The notes under the pieces: generated by a model
Told to the model about the DNA's origin: nothing
What the model saw: only the letters and a program-made list of their open reading frames with translations
Database searches by the model: none
Position numbers and translations under genes: made by a program
Assembly (NCBI RefSeq): GCF_032854445.1
Contig: NC_088305.1
Coordinates: 7,753,606 to 7,817,605, forward strand
Reading direction: 5' to 3'
DNA from: Liolophura sinensis
Taxonomy: Eukaryota; Mollusca; Polyplacophora; Chitonida; Chitonidae
DNA: 64,000 nucleotides
Part shown: positions 24,828-36,640 of the stretch, one piece after another
Layout: each line of letters opens with the position of its first letter
Position numbering within the stretch: position 1 is the stretch's first letter

Positions 24828-25930
24828 ATGATCAAGGACAAGGATCAAGGATCAGGGACAACTACAACTGTAAATGTGTCCTAGACTGATTTACTCTGGC
24901 AGCGTCAAGGACAATTACAACTGTAAATGTGCCCTAGGCTGAGTTACTGTAGCTGTGACAAGAATATTTATAACTGTTAATGTGTTTTAGGCTGATTTAC
25001 TCTGGCAGCGGCAAGGACAATTACAACTGTAAATGTGTCCTAGATTGATTTACTCTGGCAGCGTCAAGGACAATTACAACTGTAAATGTGCCCTAGGCTG
25101 AGTTACTGTAGCTGTGACAAGGATATTTATAACTGTTAATGTGTTCTAGGCTGATTTACTCTGGCAGTGTCAAGGACAATTACAACTGTAAATGTGTCCT
25201 AGGCTGAGTTACAGTAGCAGTGACAAGGATATTTATAACTGTTAATGTGTTTTAGGCTGATTTACTCTGGCAGCGGCAAGGACAATTACAACTATAAATG
25301 TGTTCTAGGCTGATTTACTCTAGCAGCGTTAAAGACAATTACAACTGTAAATGTGTTCTAGGCTGACTTGCTCTGGCATCGTCAAGGATAATTACAACTG
25401 TAAATGTGTTCAAGGTTGATTTACTGTAGCAGCGACAAGGATATTTACGACTGCAAATGTGTCTTAGGCTGATTTACTGAAGCAGCAAGAAAGACAATTA
25501 CAACTGTAAATGTGTCTTAGTATGATTTACTCTGACAGTGTTAAGGATAATTACAAACTGTAAATGTGTCCAAGACCGATTTACTCTGGCAACTTCAAGG
25601 ACAACTACAACTGTAAATGTGTTCTAGGCTGATTTGCTCTAGCACCTTCAAGGACAATTACAACTGTAAATGTGTTCTAGACTGATTTACTGTTGCAGCG
25701 ACAAGGATATTTACGACTGTAAATGTGTTCTATGCTAATGTACTCCGGCAGCGTCAAGGACAATAACAACTGCAAATGTGTTCTAGGATGATTTACTCTG
25801 GCAGCGTCAAGGACTTTTACAACTGTAAATGTGTTCTAGGCTGATTTACTCTGGCAGCGTCAAGGATAATTAGAACTGTAAATGTGTCCTAGGCTGATTT
25901 TCTCCAGCAATTACAGCTGCAAATGTACCA
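24828..25930. repeat. Minisatellite, about 53-bp unit, about 20 copies
   Basis: Unit GTCAAGGACAATTACAACTG plus TAAATGTGTTCTAGGCTGAT and TTACTCTGGCAGC. Blocks of two to three units repeat nearly exactly (24880-25140), indicating recent multi-unit duplication. Confidence 0.9.
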
Positions 25931-26187
25931 CGGACACGGCTTTTCCCCAGGAACTTTTTAATTTCACAAAGTCTCTATTCTTTAATTCTCTACATTTTTC
26001 GTTTATTCTAAATAACATTTTCGGAAGCCGTTTGCAAGTGCCTATTTTATATGGTATCTAATCCAAATATAGTTTCCTAACATTTCTGGCAGGTCACTGG
26101 TATAGTATAGCGTTATTTTACCTTTAGCGATAAAAGAGTGCAAACTCAAAACTCCCCAATTGCAAATGTAAACAGCAACGTAATTTT

Positions 26188-26339
26188 TTTTATTTATGCC
26201 ATTGATGTTTTACGCCGTAGTCAAGAATATTCGCTTATACGACGTTGGTAGCATTATGGTGGGATGAAACCGACACCCGGTGGAGCCCGGTGGAAACCCA
26301 TCTGCAGGTTGCAGCCAGACCTTCCTACATACGGCGACA
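26188..26339 (-). mobile_element. SINE 3' part
   Basis: TTTATTTATGCCATTGATG, TTTTACGCCGTAGTCAAG, AGCATTATGGTGGGATG and CTGCAGGTTGC. Confidence 0.72.
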
Positions 26340-26494
26340 ACGTGATATTCTCCCAACAATCATAATATGCCTTACCCAAGACTACGCTGTTACCCAGTGT
26401 TATCATAAATACCTCTTTTTTGTATTCCTGTGTCGTGTCAGGTCAAGATTTAAAACTGCGTACTGAGATATCAGCTTTTCTGGAACATAAAAGC

Positions 26495-27005
26495 GTATGT
26501 CTCGTCAGCAGGCGCCGTGGTCATATTGCCCGTCTCGTCAGCGGGCAGCGTGGTTAGAGCGTCTGTCTTGTCAGCGGCCGACTTGGTCAACACGTTCGCT
26601 CGTCAGTGGGCTGCGTTGTTAGAGCGTATGTCTTGTCAGCTAGAGGCTTGCTCAAAACGTTCGTCTCATCAGCAGGCAGCGTGGTTAGAGCGCCTGTCTT
26701 GTCAGCAGCCGACTTGGTCAAAACGTTCGCTCGTCAGCGGGCAGTGTTGTTGGACCGTTTGTCTTGTCAGCTGGAGGCTTGCTCAAAACGTTCGTCTCAT
26801 CAGCGGCCGACTTGGTCGAAACGTTTGTCTCGTCAGCGCTGTGGTAAGAGTGTTTGTCTCGTCAGACGTCAGCGTGGTCAGGATGTCCGCCTCGTCAGTG
26901 GGCGGCATGGTTAGAGTGTCCGTGTCGTCAGCAAGTGGTGTGATCAGAGTGTTCGTCTCATCAGACGGCGACTTGGTCAAAATGTCTGTCTCGTCAGAGA
27001 GATGG
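26495..27005. repeat. Minisatellite, CTCGTCAGC-based units of about 30 bp
   Basis: CTTGTCAGCAGCCGACTTGG, TCAAAACGTTCG and CTCGTCAGCGGGCAGCG alternate. The long open frames here encode repeats only. Confidence 0.85.
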
Positions 27006-27159
27006 CTTGTTGTTATCAGGTGATACCATGATTAATGGACGTTTTGTTTTAACACTCAAGTGGACAGCATCCTGCTCTTAAATTCAACACCCACTTGAAA
27101 TATCAGACAAATCCGTGATTGACTTTTAAGAAATTATCTCACTACATCTTTGCTGAAGT

Positions 27160-27305
27160 GCGCCAGGCGTTAGTGGAGGCACTAATTTATCGGCCATTTG
27201 TAAAAGTAAGACGACGGATAACAAATTTGCAGATAACCGATGAATAAAACATGACAAATGTTCAATCAAATGATAAACTGCAGGATATCACGCCGAACTT
27301 TTTAC
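27160..27305 (+). repeat. Dispersed repeat family 4, copy A
   Basis: GGATAACAAATTTGCAGATA, GATGAATAAAACATGACAA and CAAATGATAAACTGCAGG align in order with 30665-30830 (GATAACAAATTTATTGAG, GATGAATAAAACATGGCC, CGAATGATAAATTGTCGG). Confidence 0.5.
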
Positions 27306-28570
27306 ATGGATGATAATATTTAACGTTTATTTTTCCTTCATTCTGGAGCTGCTGTTGGAGATTGATGTTGGCTGTGGTTGGATGGGATTAAACTATACAT
27401 TTATTGATGAATAGATTATATGCTGATTCACTGAATTCTTTAATCACATCCCTGTAATCAAAACGATGCTTAATTTGAATATAAGAAGAGATTCGTTATT
27501 AGTGCACGAAAAAAAAAATCTGTGAAGCTCGATACTTAATTTGACGTTTACATTCGAAGATGGTCTCGCTTGTCTTTTACCCTGCTTCAAAAATAGTCCA
27601 TATTGGGAATTAAACCAAGAAGAAAGCGTTATTGTTAGAGTACCCATCAACAAACACAGGAATACAGCCCAGTCTGGATGACGACACTGTTTTAACTCTT
27701 CCATGACAATGAGCCTCAGAAATCGATGGCCGTCGTTTTAAACAGTCCCCTAAGGAAATGAACCTAGGGGCATTGTGACCAATAATCGTATTACTCACTG
27801 TCATCCATATCTGATGTCAGATAGGAGAAAAGAACGACGCGCCAAAAAGATCACATAGCTTTGACATCGAGGCAGTGGGAGATGGGTGTAAAGTCTCTAG
27901 GGAGACTCCCATCAACACTGCAGATCGGTAAAACGGCAAAAATTGCATCTTAAGGGAGAAATTTTACGATCATGCTCTACGCGGAAACATCACTATCTGA
28001 GAGAGTTGGAGAAAAAATCGAAATACTGTCATTCTTCTGTCTGATAACCTGTATTTTTTCGTACTATATTTTAGCTCATGACTGGTTTTTGAGGTTGCCT
28101 GTTTTAGATGAAATATGCCTTTAGGGTTTGAATAAGTAGCGCATTGGGTTCTGGGGGCCCGTGTTATCTTTTGTTTTTGTGTGTGTCATATACATACATG
28201 GAAGCCGACAGAGGACCTAACCCCAACTCACTACATCGCCCTTGTATTACAAACGTCTACGTAGCGAGGTGGTTATAGATCCTATATCGGCTTCCAAATC
28301 CTAGTAAGTAGTAGATTGTTATTTCAAATCAACATTTAAAACAGGAATAGTTTGTCATTTGAACTGAATTTTACGCCGCACTTGAAAACATGTGACATGT
28401 ACATGTAACGTGGCCTTCATGCAGATGTAGGCGTGGTAAAACAGCCTAAGATACATCCTGATGCATAATAGAATTCCGTCAGCAGCGCAGTATTTATAGA
28501 GATTCATTACGCCATTACTTTTCCTTGATCGCCAACACGATTATTACAAGAAATTGTTCAAAACCCAGAT

Positions 28571-28668
28571 GGCTCACTTTGACAAATCTGCCTCCATTTG
28601 AGAAATCTGCCTCGCTTTGACAAATCTGCCTCGCTTTGACAAATCTTATTTCACCTTGACACATCTAC
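28571..28668. repeat. Short tandem repeat, about 19-bp unit, 5 copies
   Basis: TTTGACAAATCTGCCTCGC repeated with small changes. Confidence 0.8.
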
Positions 28669-28689
28669 AAATTCTCTAATCATGTTTTC

Positions 28690-28821
28690 TCTGCCGTACG
28701 TGGGGAGGTCTGGCAGCAACCTGCGGATGGTCCTGGGTTTCCTCCCACCAAAATGCTGCCCGCCGTTGTAGAAGTGAAATATTCTTGAGTACAGAGTGAA
28801 ACACCAATCAAATAAATAAAT
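28690..28821 (+). mobile_element. SINE 3' part
   Basis: GCAGCAACCTGCGGATGGTC joined to TTTCCTCCCACCAAAATGC with the GGGCTCTGCCCGG piece deleted, then the standard tail. Confidence 0.75.
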
Positions 28822-29337
28822 TAAGAAATAAAGTGAATGTAGGTCTATAATTGAAAAACATCCACGGCTTCTACTTCGTCCCGAAACCTTTTTCAAGCAT
28901 TATACTACGAGTTATACGTTTATGCGTTTAAAATGTGCGAAAATGTGAAGTTGGCTTATAAAACGGTTGTGATAGTTTCCATTTAATAGCTTGCCACTGG
29001 CACGATTATTGTCTTCTCTAAAATCTCATACTGATTGGGTCATTTCCCTGGGTTAACTACATGTATAATGTGGTGACTCTATCCAGGAATATAACTACGA
29101 GCGCAGGATATCATTATGAAGCAGAGAAACATAGTCCCTACGTCAAAATCACAAGCGGAATGGCTAAAACAGCGATTATCGATCTACTGGGAAATAGCTC
29201 CCTAAAAGTTGCCAAAAAATTACACGGTCTGCAACAGACTTATATAGAGGTGAAAACAATGCCACGAAACAAAAGCGAATCTTATGTTTAAAACTTATCA
29301 CAGAACTCTGGCCATCAGGAGCAATAAGTCCAATTCT

Positions 29338-29515
29338 GCGTCAAGCTCATGCTGGCTTCCTCTCCGGCCGTATGTGGGAAGGTCACCAGCAACCTGCGGA
29401 TGATCGTGGGTTTTCCCTTTGCTCTGCCCGGTTTCCTCCCACCATAATGCTGGCCGCCGTCGTATAAGTGAAAGATTCTTGAGTAGCGCCTAAAACACCA
29501 ATCAAATAAATAAGA
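29338..29515 (+). mobile_element. SINE without head
   Basis: GCTCATGCTGGCTTCCTCTC to AACACCAATCAAATAAATAA, close to the reference copy. Confidence 0.82.
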
Positions 29516-29519
29516 AAAT

Positions 29520-30664
29520 AAATTACGGTAGGAATTACCAATAGACTACATAGCTTGGACTTTTTTAGGCGGGAAACGTTTTCCGTACAATGCAGTATGG
29601 TGCTGGGGGCATTTATTTATACTGGTTATGGCATTATTGGTTTACAAAAAAAATGCACCGTTGGCTGAATTCATAACTTAAACCATCATATTTCATCCTA
29701 TCGTCATTCAAGACAAAAGAAAGTTTAAATATTTTGAGGTTTATATGTACAAATCAATAATTTTGCAAAACTGTATAAAAAAAGTAAATACATCATTCTT
29801 TGGTGCATTAAAAAAATACCAGAAAGCATTTACCAAAAACTGTGGCACTCAGACATTTGAAAACAAAAAGGCTTTTTCGCAATATTGTGATAAAATTAGT
29901 GATTGTATGGTTTCATGTGGATGTAAGATTTATGCATTTTTTTGCCCAACATTTATCCCTCTGAGAGCATGGGAAAATAGTCATTACTTTTATACTTCCA
30001 CAGGTGTAATGTCCACACTGAAAAAAGGCAAAAAGCATGTGACTTCGTGTGTGGGCTGGTACACCTCTGACATCAATGACTTTCAAATATCAATCAATAT
30101 TATTGTTACTTAACGCCGTAAAGTTTTCATTTTATATTTGACAGCGGTGGATTTTGTAGATGTAGAAACCGGAGTATTCAGGGTATAGGACCGACCTTTG
30201 GCAAGTAACTGACGGACTTTCCTACGTGCGTTCTGCACGTGCAGTATCGGTGGAAGATAAATGAAGTGAGTAAACATCTACAAGAGTATGGTCGATCGCT
30301 TACCCACACGATAACTGCATGGCCACAGGATCTGTGGGAACGAGGGAACCTCTAAATTCACTGCTCCTGTCTGCCAAACCCGCTCCCAAAAATGATGAAA
30401 TGTTTAAACTTTATGGGTAATAGATCAAGTTATTGTCAACTAAATATATTTAACTACTCTCCATTTTATTCCCCAGGTAATATCGTATATAACATCGTCG
30501 CTACCGCATTCATTATCTGAAGAGCTGGTGTTCGCATCGGGTATTGACAGACAAATGATAAAAAAACTGAAGCCAATAACTTTGGCGTCTTAGGTGCTGC
30601 GTGAATTCATTTTAGAAAAGGGTAAAATATTTTGTGGATAGCAAAAAAATGAGATCATCGCTCT
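29520..30664. other. Spacer with one unidentified 122-codon frame
   Basis: Plus-strand frame 29745-30113 is Lys- and Cys-containing (NCIKK, NCGTQ, YCDKISDC, CGCK) and the longest non-repetitive frame of the spacer regions. No domain is recognised and no splice context helps; chance is likely in this AT-rich stretch. Confidence 0.25.
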
Positions 30665-30830
30665 TGTAAATATAAATGAAGGCGTTATCGGATGCATTTA
30701 TTTAATTCTGACCTGTGAAAGTTGAAGGCCTGATAACAAATTTATTGAGTAAAGATGAATAAAACATGGCCGAAACTCAAGCGAATGATAAATTGTCGGT
30801 AAATATTAAACTGATCCGTTATGCGGGTAT
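30665..30830 (+). repeat. Dispersed repeat family 4, copy B
   Basis: Partner of 27160-27305. No inverted termini or coding frame seen. Confidence 0.5.
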
Positions 30831-31018
30831 GGCTTCTTTTTGATTTCTCCTTTGACAATGTATCACTTTTATGACATTGTGACACTTATAGGGGGCAATT
30901 TGTTCACAGCAAAACTGTGTGGATACTTAATGGTTCCAGCAAGAAATGTCCACCCTCAATGACGCACATTTGTAAACTAGCTTTGTAAAAATAGCTCCTA
31001 CAAGCTCCGAACAGGATT

Positions 31019-31500
31019 TCCATGGTACGGCTGCTGCACGGTACTGTATGGTAACCAGGACACTGTAAGGCTGCTGTACGGTACTGTGTTGTAAACGGGA
31101 CACTACCCGGCTGCTTCAACGTACAGTGTTGTAAACAGGACACTGTCCTTGCTGCTGCACGGTACTGTGTGGTAACCAGGACACTGTGCGGCTGCTGCAC
31201 GGTTCTGTGTGGTAACCAGGACACTGTCCGGCTGTTGCACGATACTCTGTGGTAGCCACGACACTGTACGCCTGCTGCACGGTTCTGTGTGGTAACCAGG
31301 ACACTGCCCGGCTGCTGCTCGGTAGCCCTGTGTGGTAGCCAGGACACTGTCCGGCTGCTGCACGATACTGTGTGGTAGCCAGGACACTGTCCGGCTGCTG
31401 AACGATACTGTGTGGTAGCCAGGACACTGTCCGGCTACTGAACGATACTGTGTGGTAACCAGGAAACTGCCCGACTGCCGCTCGGTACTGTGTGGCTGTT
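31019..31500. repeat. Minisatellite, about 40-bp unit, about 12 copies
   Basis: Unit GTGTGGTAACCAGGACACTG plus TCCGGCTGCTGCACGGTACT. It gives open frames on the minus strand that are repeat-only. Confidence 0.9.
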
Positions 31501-31534
31501 AGGCTCTTCAGCAGTACCAAAAGGCTCATTACTC

Positions 31535-31825
31535 GTTCCTTTGTCTGTCTGTCTGTATGTTCCTTTGTTTCATTCTATGTCTAGATGTTCCTTCGTTTTA
31601 CTGTCTATCTGTATGTTTCTTTGTCTCACTGTCGATCTGCATGTTCCTTTGTCTCACTGTCTATCTGCATCTTCCTTTGTCTTTCTGTCTATCTGCATGT
31701 TTCTTTGTCTTTCTGTATGTCTGTATGTTAGTTTATCTCTTTTTTTGTTCCTTTATCTCTCTGAATGTCTGTATGATCCTTTGTCTCACTGTCTCTTTTT
31801 ATGTTCCTTTGTCTCACGGTCCTAT
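31535..31825. repeat. Minisatellite, about 29-bp unit, about 9 copies
   Basis: TGTTCCTTTGTCTCACTGTC plus TATCTGCA. Directly adjacent to the unrelated array ending at 31500. Confidence 0.85.
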
Positions 31826-32096
31826 CCACTCTCTTTTTCACTCTGTCAGTAGGTCTGTCTCTTTATCTCTCTGGTTAAAAAACATACTATAACAGTTACA
31901 CTCAGTTCAGCCCCTGATCAGTGTAGCGCACCATCGGTCTCTGGAACGGGACCTTTGTCGCTACAATTTATTTATTTATTTATATAGGTTAACCTGTGCT
32001 TCTTTTTTTCTTTTCTTCATTAAATTTGTGATCTAGATTGTTCAGTCTATAATAAATAATTATATATTCATATATTTATACATTTATTCATTTATT

Positions 32097-32470
32097 CATT
32101 TATTTATTTATTTGATTCGTATTTTATACCGTACTCAATAATTATTCTGGCTCAGTTGGTTAGCGCGCTAGCGCAGCGTAATGACCCAGGAGTCTCTCAC
32201 CAATGCGGTCGCTGTGAGATCAAGTCCAGCTCATGCTGGCTTCCTCTCCGGCCATAAGTGAGAAGGTCTGGCAGCAACCTGCGGATGGTCGTGGGTTATC
32301 CCCGGGCTCTGCCCGGTTTCCGCCCACCATAATGCTGGCCGCCGTCGTATAAGTGAAATATTCTTGAGTACGGCGTAAAACACCAATCCAAAAAAAAAAT
32401 AAAATAAAATAATTATTCACTTATACGACGACGTCCACCATTACGGTGGAAGGAAACCGTGCCCATGGAA
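32097..32470 (-). mobile_element. Older inverted SINE fragment, split by a younger copy
   Basis: Left half has the TTTATTTATTTGATT tail and CCGTACTCAATAATTATTC; right half resumes ATTCACTTATACGACGACG and CCACCATTACGGTGGAAGG. Together they read as one continuous 3' part interrupted at 32148-32407. Confidence 0.8.
32148..32407 (+). mobile_element. Full-length SINE nested in an older SINE
   Basis: Starts CTGGCTCAGTTGG and ends in an A-rich tail. Perfect 11-bp duplication AATAATTATTC at 32137-32147 and 32408-32418. It split an inverted SINE whose halves are 32097-32147 and 32408-32470. Confidence 0.88.
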
Positions 32471-33005
32471 GCTCACAGCTCGCTACTAAATATGTTTCAA
32501 AGCTTTAGTGTCGAAAATCATCATTTCCAGTTTTGAATGTAAAGAATGTAAAGTTTTGAATGAAAAGAACGATAACAAAAACTCGTGCTGAAATGTTGTT
32601 GTGTACCCTTGCTATTAAATGCTCTTCGTTTATGCACAAACGATGGTGCGTCCTCAGAGTTATGTCCCTTGAATCCCCATGGATATTCACAATGTACTGG
32701 GTTAGTGGGGTTGTTTTTCAGATTTGGATTAAGAGGGATTTTCATGCTAATTTATTGTCTCAGAATGAAATCAGAAGATCGGGAATAGGGGAATAGGGAT
32801 GAAGTAACTACATGTAAGTAACTTTAGCTACATCCTTGTGATACGAATTATGTCTGAACCATTACGACAATGACAACTAGGGACAATAACCAACTTTACT
32901 GGGAACTGGGTTTTGTGTTTACAAAACGCGAAATATTTACGAACGTATTGAATATAGAAACAGAATATGTACACATGACGACATCTCGCAGAAACACAGA
33001 AGAAG

Positions 33006-33250
33006 TACGCTCAACAAAAAAAATTCTGTTAAATTCAAGAGAAAGTTATCTGAGTGATGTTAAAACGCATCCTTTTATTGTGGCAGATTATTCTGTTAAA
33101 TATAGTACACACATTCTATTATTGCAACTCAAAGATTGCATGACACTATCATATTAATGTTTTGAATATAGCAAAGTACCATATATGATAACAACAGAAT
33201 ATATTCCAGCACCACTCAGACAACAGACTTTCTGACAAAATTAACAGATT
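33006..33250. mobile_element. MITE-like element, copy B (diverged)
   Basis: Collinear with 39339-39576: CTCAACAAAAAAAATTCTG, GAAAGTTATCTGAGTGATG, GGCAGATTATTCTG, CACTCAGACAACAGACTTTC. The right terminus is degraded. Confidence 0.55.
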
Positions 33251-33284
33251 TAGGGACGTGCACTTTCACCACTATTTTGTATTT

Positions 33285-33449
33285 ACTTATTTATTTACTT
33301 GATTGGGGTTTTACGCCGTACTCAAGAATATTGCACTTATACGACGGCAGCCAGCATTATGGTGGAAGAAAACCAGGCAGAGCCACGGGAAAACCCACGA
33401 ACATCCGCAGCTAGCTTCCAGACCTCCCCACGTACGGCCGGAGAGGAAC
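33285..33449 (-). mobile_element. SINE 3' part
   Basis: TTTACTTATTTATTTACTTG, GGGGTTTTACGCCGTACTC and GTACGGCCGGAGAGGAA. Confidence 0.78.
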
Positions 33450-34482
33450 ACTATTTTGTAATTCTGATCAGTATTTATTTATTTACATATTTATATCAAC
33501 GGTGTTTTAGGTACTTTAAAAAATTATCATGTTATGTGATGGCCGTCAGTTTTATACGTCCCGGAGAAACGACCGCATCTTACCAGTACCTAATAAACCG
33601 ACCGACTTTAAACCGCAGCCGAAACTGCTTGTCTGGATATCAATCTGCCTGGATGGTTGTTAGCCAAGAGTAAAACTGCTTAGGAATCGACTGACCCAGT
33701 GAAATAAAATATGGAGTTTACCTCAAAGGAAATGACGTAAAAAAACAAACAATGAACTAAATAAATGAATAATTAAGGAAACAAATCAAGTTTGTAAGAC
33801 TTTCCCTTGGAGTTCAGCACTTATATAGAACATTATATTATCGTATATGTAAGGTAACTATCACTCAACGCCCCTCACCCCATCTACTTTAACATTTCGC
33901 GCAGTGTTTCTAGCGCCTCCCGTCGTTGCATGGCCTATAAGCCACCACGTGACTGGTCGCATTCAATGAATTTACGTTTTTATGCAGAATTTATTTACCC
34001 TCTATAACAACAGATAATTTCTGCCTAGGCTGTAATATGTGATAGCTATGCATGTGTATAGGATATATTGCTAACCCAAACTCTGCCCACCGTCGAACTC
34101 GTTGGTTCTGATAGCTTAAGCACGATGCCACTATGACGAACATACCATAAGGTCACGAGTTCGAATCCACCTCTCGCTTTTCCTTGTGCGAAGTTAAGGC
34201 AAGATGTTTGTCACTTCCTTGTGAATTTCGGGGGGTTACTCCGGGAATACCGCTTCCGACCACCCATAAACCTGACTGTCTCCATATAGGCTTAACCTCT
34301 TATGAATGAAATGTTATAGATATATATTTATGTAGACATATATTTGTACAATAAGGTTAAAACCAAAATTTTGACAGTGTTGGAGAAGGGCAAGCGTTTG
34401 TAACGTTTGCGTGGCATTTTCTGAAGTGTTAGAAATCGAGCAAAATGCTTATAACTAACATTTAATAATTTATTTAACTAAC

Positions 34483-34539
34483 GGTCGTGTAAGTGAAATA
34501 TTATTGAGTACGGCGCAAAACACCAATCAAATAAATACA
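34483..34539 (+). mobile_element. SINE 3' end only
   Basis: GTAAGTGAAATATTATTGAG and AACACCAATCAAATAAATAC, 57 bp, in opposite orientation to the nested pair that follows. Confidence 0.65.
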
Positions 34540-34550
34540 TATATAAAAAC

Positions 34551-34985
34551 TTAATTGGCGTTTAACGCCGTACTCAGTAATATTTTCCATAAGACAGTGG
34601 ACGGCAGAGTTTTGGGAAAACCCACGATCATACGTAAGTTGTTGTCAGACCTTCTCACGTATGATTTATTTATTTATTTATTTGATTGGTGTTTTACGCC
34701 GGACTCAAGAATATTTCACTTATACGACGGCGGCCAGCATTATGGTGGGTGGAAACCGGGCACAGCCCGGGGAAAACCGACGACCATCCGCAGGTTGCTG
34801 TCAGACCTTCCCACATACGGCCGGAGAGGAAGCCAGCATGAGCTGGACTTGAACTTACAGCGACCGCATTGGTGATGTCACGTATGACGGTGGAGAGGAA
34901 GCCAGCATGAGAGGAAGACTTGAACTCACAGTCATCGCATTGGAGAGCGGTTCTTGGTTGACTGTGTTGAGCTAGTACGTTAACT
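34551..34985 (-). mobile_element. Older SINE, same orientation, split by the copy at 34665-34877
   Basis: The left part (34551-34664) runs from GGCGTTTAACGCCGTACTCAG to the TTCTCACGTATGA position. The right part (34878-34985) resumes with GGTGGAGAGGAAGCCAGCATGAG and the tRNA-like B-box region. The element is diverged. Confidence 0.75.
34665..34877 (-). mobile_element. SINE, 5'-truncated, nested in another SINE
   Basis: Reads TTTATT tail, GATTGGTGTTTTACGCCG, through GAACTTACAGCGACCGCATTGG. Flanked by the 10-bp duplication TCACGTATGA at 34655-34664 and 34878-34887, which lies inside the older copy. Confidence 0.85.
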
Positions 34986-35138
34986 CTTTATAACCTTATG
35001 AAGATGCTGTATAGCCTGCATGTACCATTATCTCAGAGTGATCTCAATTCATTTCATATCATTTGTTTACCATAAAATAGATTTTGTTTGCAATAATTTA
35101 TACAAACACAATAGGCGGAACCTGTTCTATCCCTAGTT

Positions 35139-35405
35139 AGGGGCCTCGGTGGCTCAGTCGGTTAGCGCGCTAGCGCAGCGTAATGACCCAGGAGTCTCTC
35201 ATCAATGCGGTCGCTGTGAGTTCAAGTCCAGCTCATGCTGTCTTCCTCTCCGGCCGTACGTGGGAAGGTCTGACAGCAACCTGCGGATGGTCACTGGTTT
35301 CCCCCGGGCTGTGCCCGGTTTCCTCCCACCATAATGCTGGCCGCCGTCGTATAAGTGAAATATTCTTGAGTACGGCGTAAAACACCAATCAAATAAATAA
35401 ATAAA
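35139..35405 (+). mobile_element. Full-length tRNA-derived SINE (reference copy)
   Basis: The copy begins GGGGCCTCGGTGGCTCAGTCGG (box A at TGGCTCAGTCGG, 35150-35161), has box B-like GAGTTCAAGTCCAG at 35218-35231, a central part with CCTGCGGATGGTC and CCTCCCACCATAATGCTGG, and ends ACACCAATCAAATAAATAAA. It is flanked by a perfect 13-bp target duplication TCTATCCCTAGTT at 35126-35138 and 35406-35418. This shows LINE-type retrotransposition of a polymerase III transcript. It has no coding capacity. All other SINE entries below are compared with this copy. Confidence 0.9.
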
Positions 35406-35689
35406 TCTATCCCTAGTTTATAAGAACAAATAAGTCCGGTGAATATCGTGTATACATATTTAACGGTGAGTAACAAAGCAGTCATGGACAGGTGTAAACA
35501 TTAAAATAAAAACGGCAATGGTACTGCAGTACCACACGGTCGCCACATTAATTTGTGTTACTGGGGGAAAGGCAAGCACAATTTTCAAATACATGATTTT
35601 GAATAAATGACATAAAAAGTGACATTCATTGAACTGATTTGAGGTTTGAGGTTCGTGTTGAACTAAACACTTGTATACATGCTGGTGTG

Positions 35690-35948
35690 TTTCGCACTTT
35701 CGCACTTCAGCACTTCATCATGCGTCGATGTGTTCCGCACTTCATCGTGCGTCATTGTGTTCCACACTTCATCACGCGTCATTGTGTTCCGTACTTCCGC
35801 ACTTCATCAGGCGTGGTTGTCTTTCGCACTTCATCATGCTTCGTTGTCTTTCGCACTTTATCATGTGTCGTTGTGATCCACACTTTATCATGCATCGTTG
35901 TCATCCGCACTTCATCATGCCTGGTTGGGTTCCGCACTTGATCACGCG
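35690..35948. repeat. Minisatellite, about 27-bp unit, about 9 copies
   Basis: CGCACTTCATCATGCGTCGT plus TGTGTTC. Confidence 0.88.
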
Positions 35949-36050
35949 TGGTTAACTGGTTGACCTGGTGTCAATATCATGTGACTAAGTGGGGTGTCAT
36001 GTCCGGTGTCTTCGGCATGAGACTCCAGTGGCGTCATAAATGCCACAAGA

Positions 36051-36197
36051 TTTATTTGATTGGTGTTTTACGCCGTACTCAAGAATATTTCACTTTTACG
36101 ACGGCGGCCAACATTATGGTGCGTGGAAACCGGGCACAGCCCGGGGGAAACCCACGACCATCCGCAGGTTGCTGACAGACCTTCCCACTTACGTCTG
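36051..36197 (-). mobile_element. SINE, 5'-truncated, with 14-bp target duplication
   Basis: Only the 3' 147 bp are present. TAAATGCCACAAGA flanks it at 36037-36050 and 36198-36211, so truncation happened at insertion, as is usual for target-primed reverse transcription. Confidence 0.87.
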
Positions 36198-36375
36198 TAA
36201 ATGCCACAAGAAGACACAGTATACGTAAACTCGTCATATGACTGATAAATTATGAAATATGACGTAAAAACCCAAGCATGCGAACACTGTACTGTTATAT
36301 GGACATGGTGTATGAACATTTCCCGCCTACAAAATACGTTTTCAAGTTGTAGGCCTGTAAACGCTCACCATTCTC

Positions 36376-36640
36376 TGCTGTGACGCTGCTGTGACGCTGC
36401 TGTGACGCTGCTGTGATTCTGAACTACTTTTTGTGTAGTAGTATTCGGGTAATTCGGTGCATCATTCTTGCTAGCTTCTGCAGGGCTGACTTATTTACTT
36501 CTTTCTGCAGGTGTGACTTTTTTGCTAGGTTCTGCAAGAGTGACATACATGTTTTTGCTAGTGTCTGCAGGTGTGACATCTTTGCTAGTGCCTGCAGATG
36601 TGACATCTTTGCTAGTTTCTGCAGGTGTGGCATTCTTTAA
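36376..36640. repeat. Two adjacent short arrays: 11-bp and 29-bp units
   Basis: TGCTGTGACGC four times at 36376-36418, then GTTTCTGCAGGTGTGACATC plus TTTGCTA about six times at 36470-36640. Confidence 0.82.

Noticed and set aside
26517-27023. 168-codon plus-strand frame
   Set aside because: Encoded entirely by the CTCGTCAGC minisatellite and open on both strands.
30904-31892. Several 94-147 codon frames
   Set aside because: Derived from the 40-bp and 29-bp arrays; Ser/Cys/Phe-rich repeats without domain.
35150-35231. tRNA gene
   Set aside because: Box A and box B are present but no cloverleaf, and the sequence continues as a SINE.
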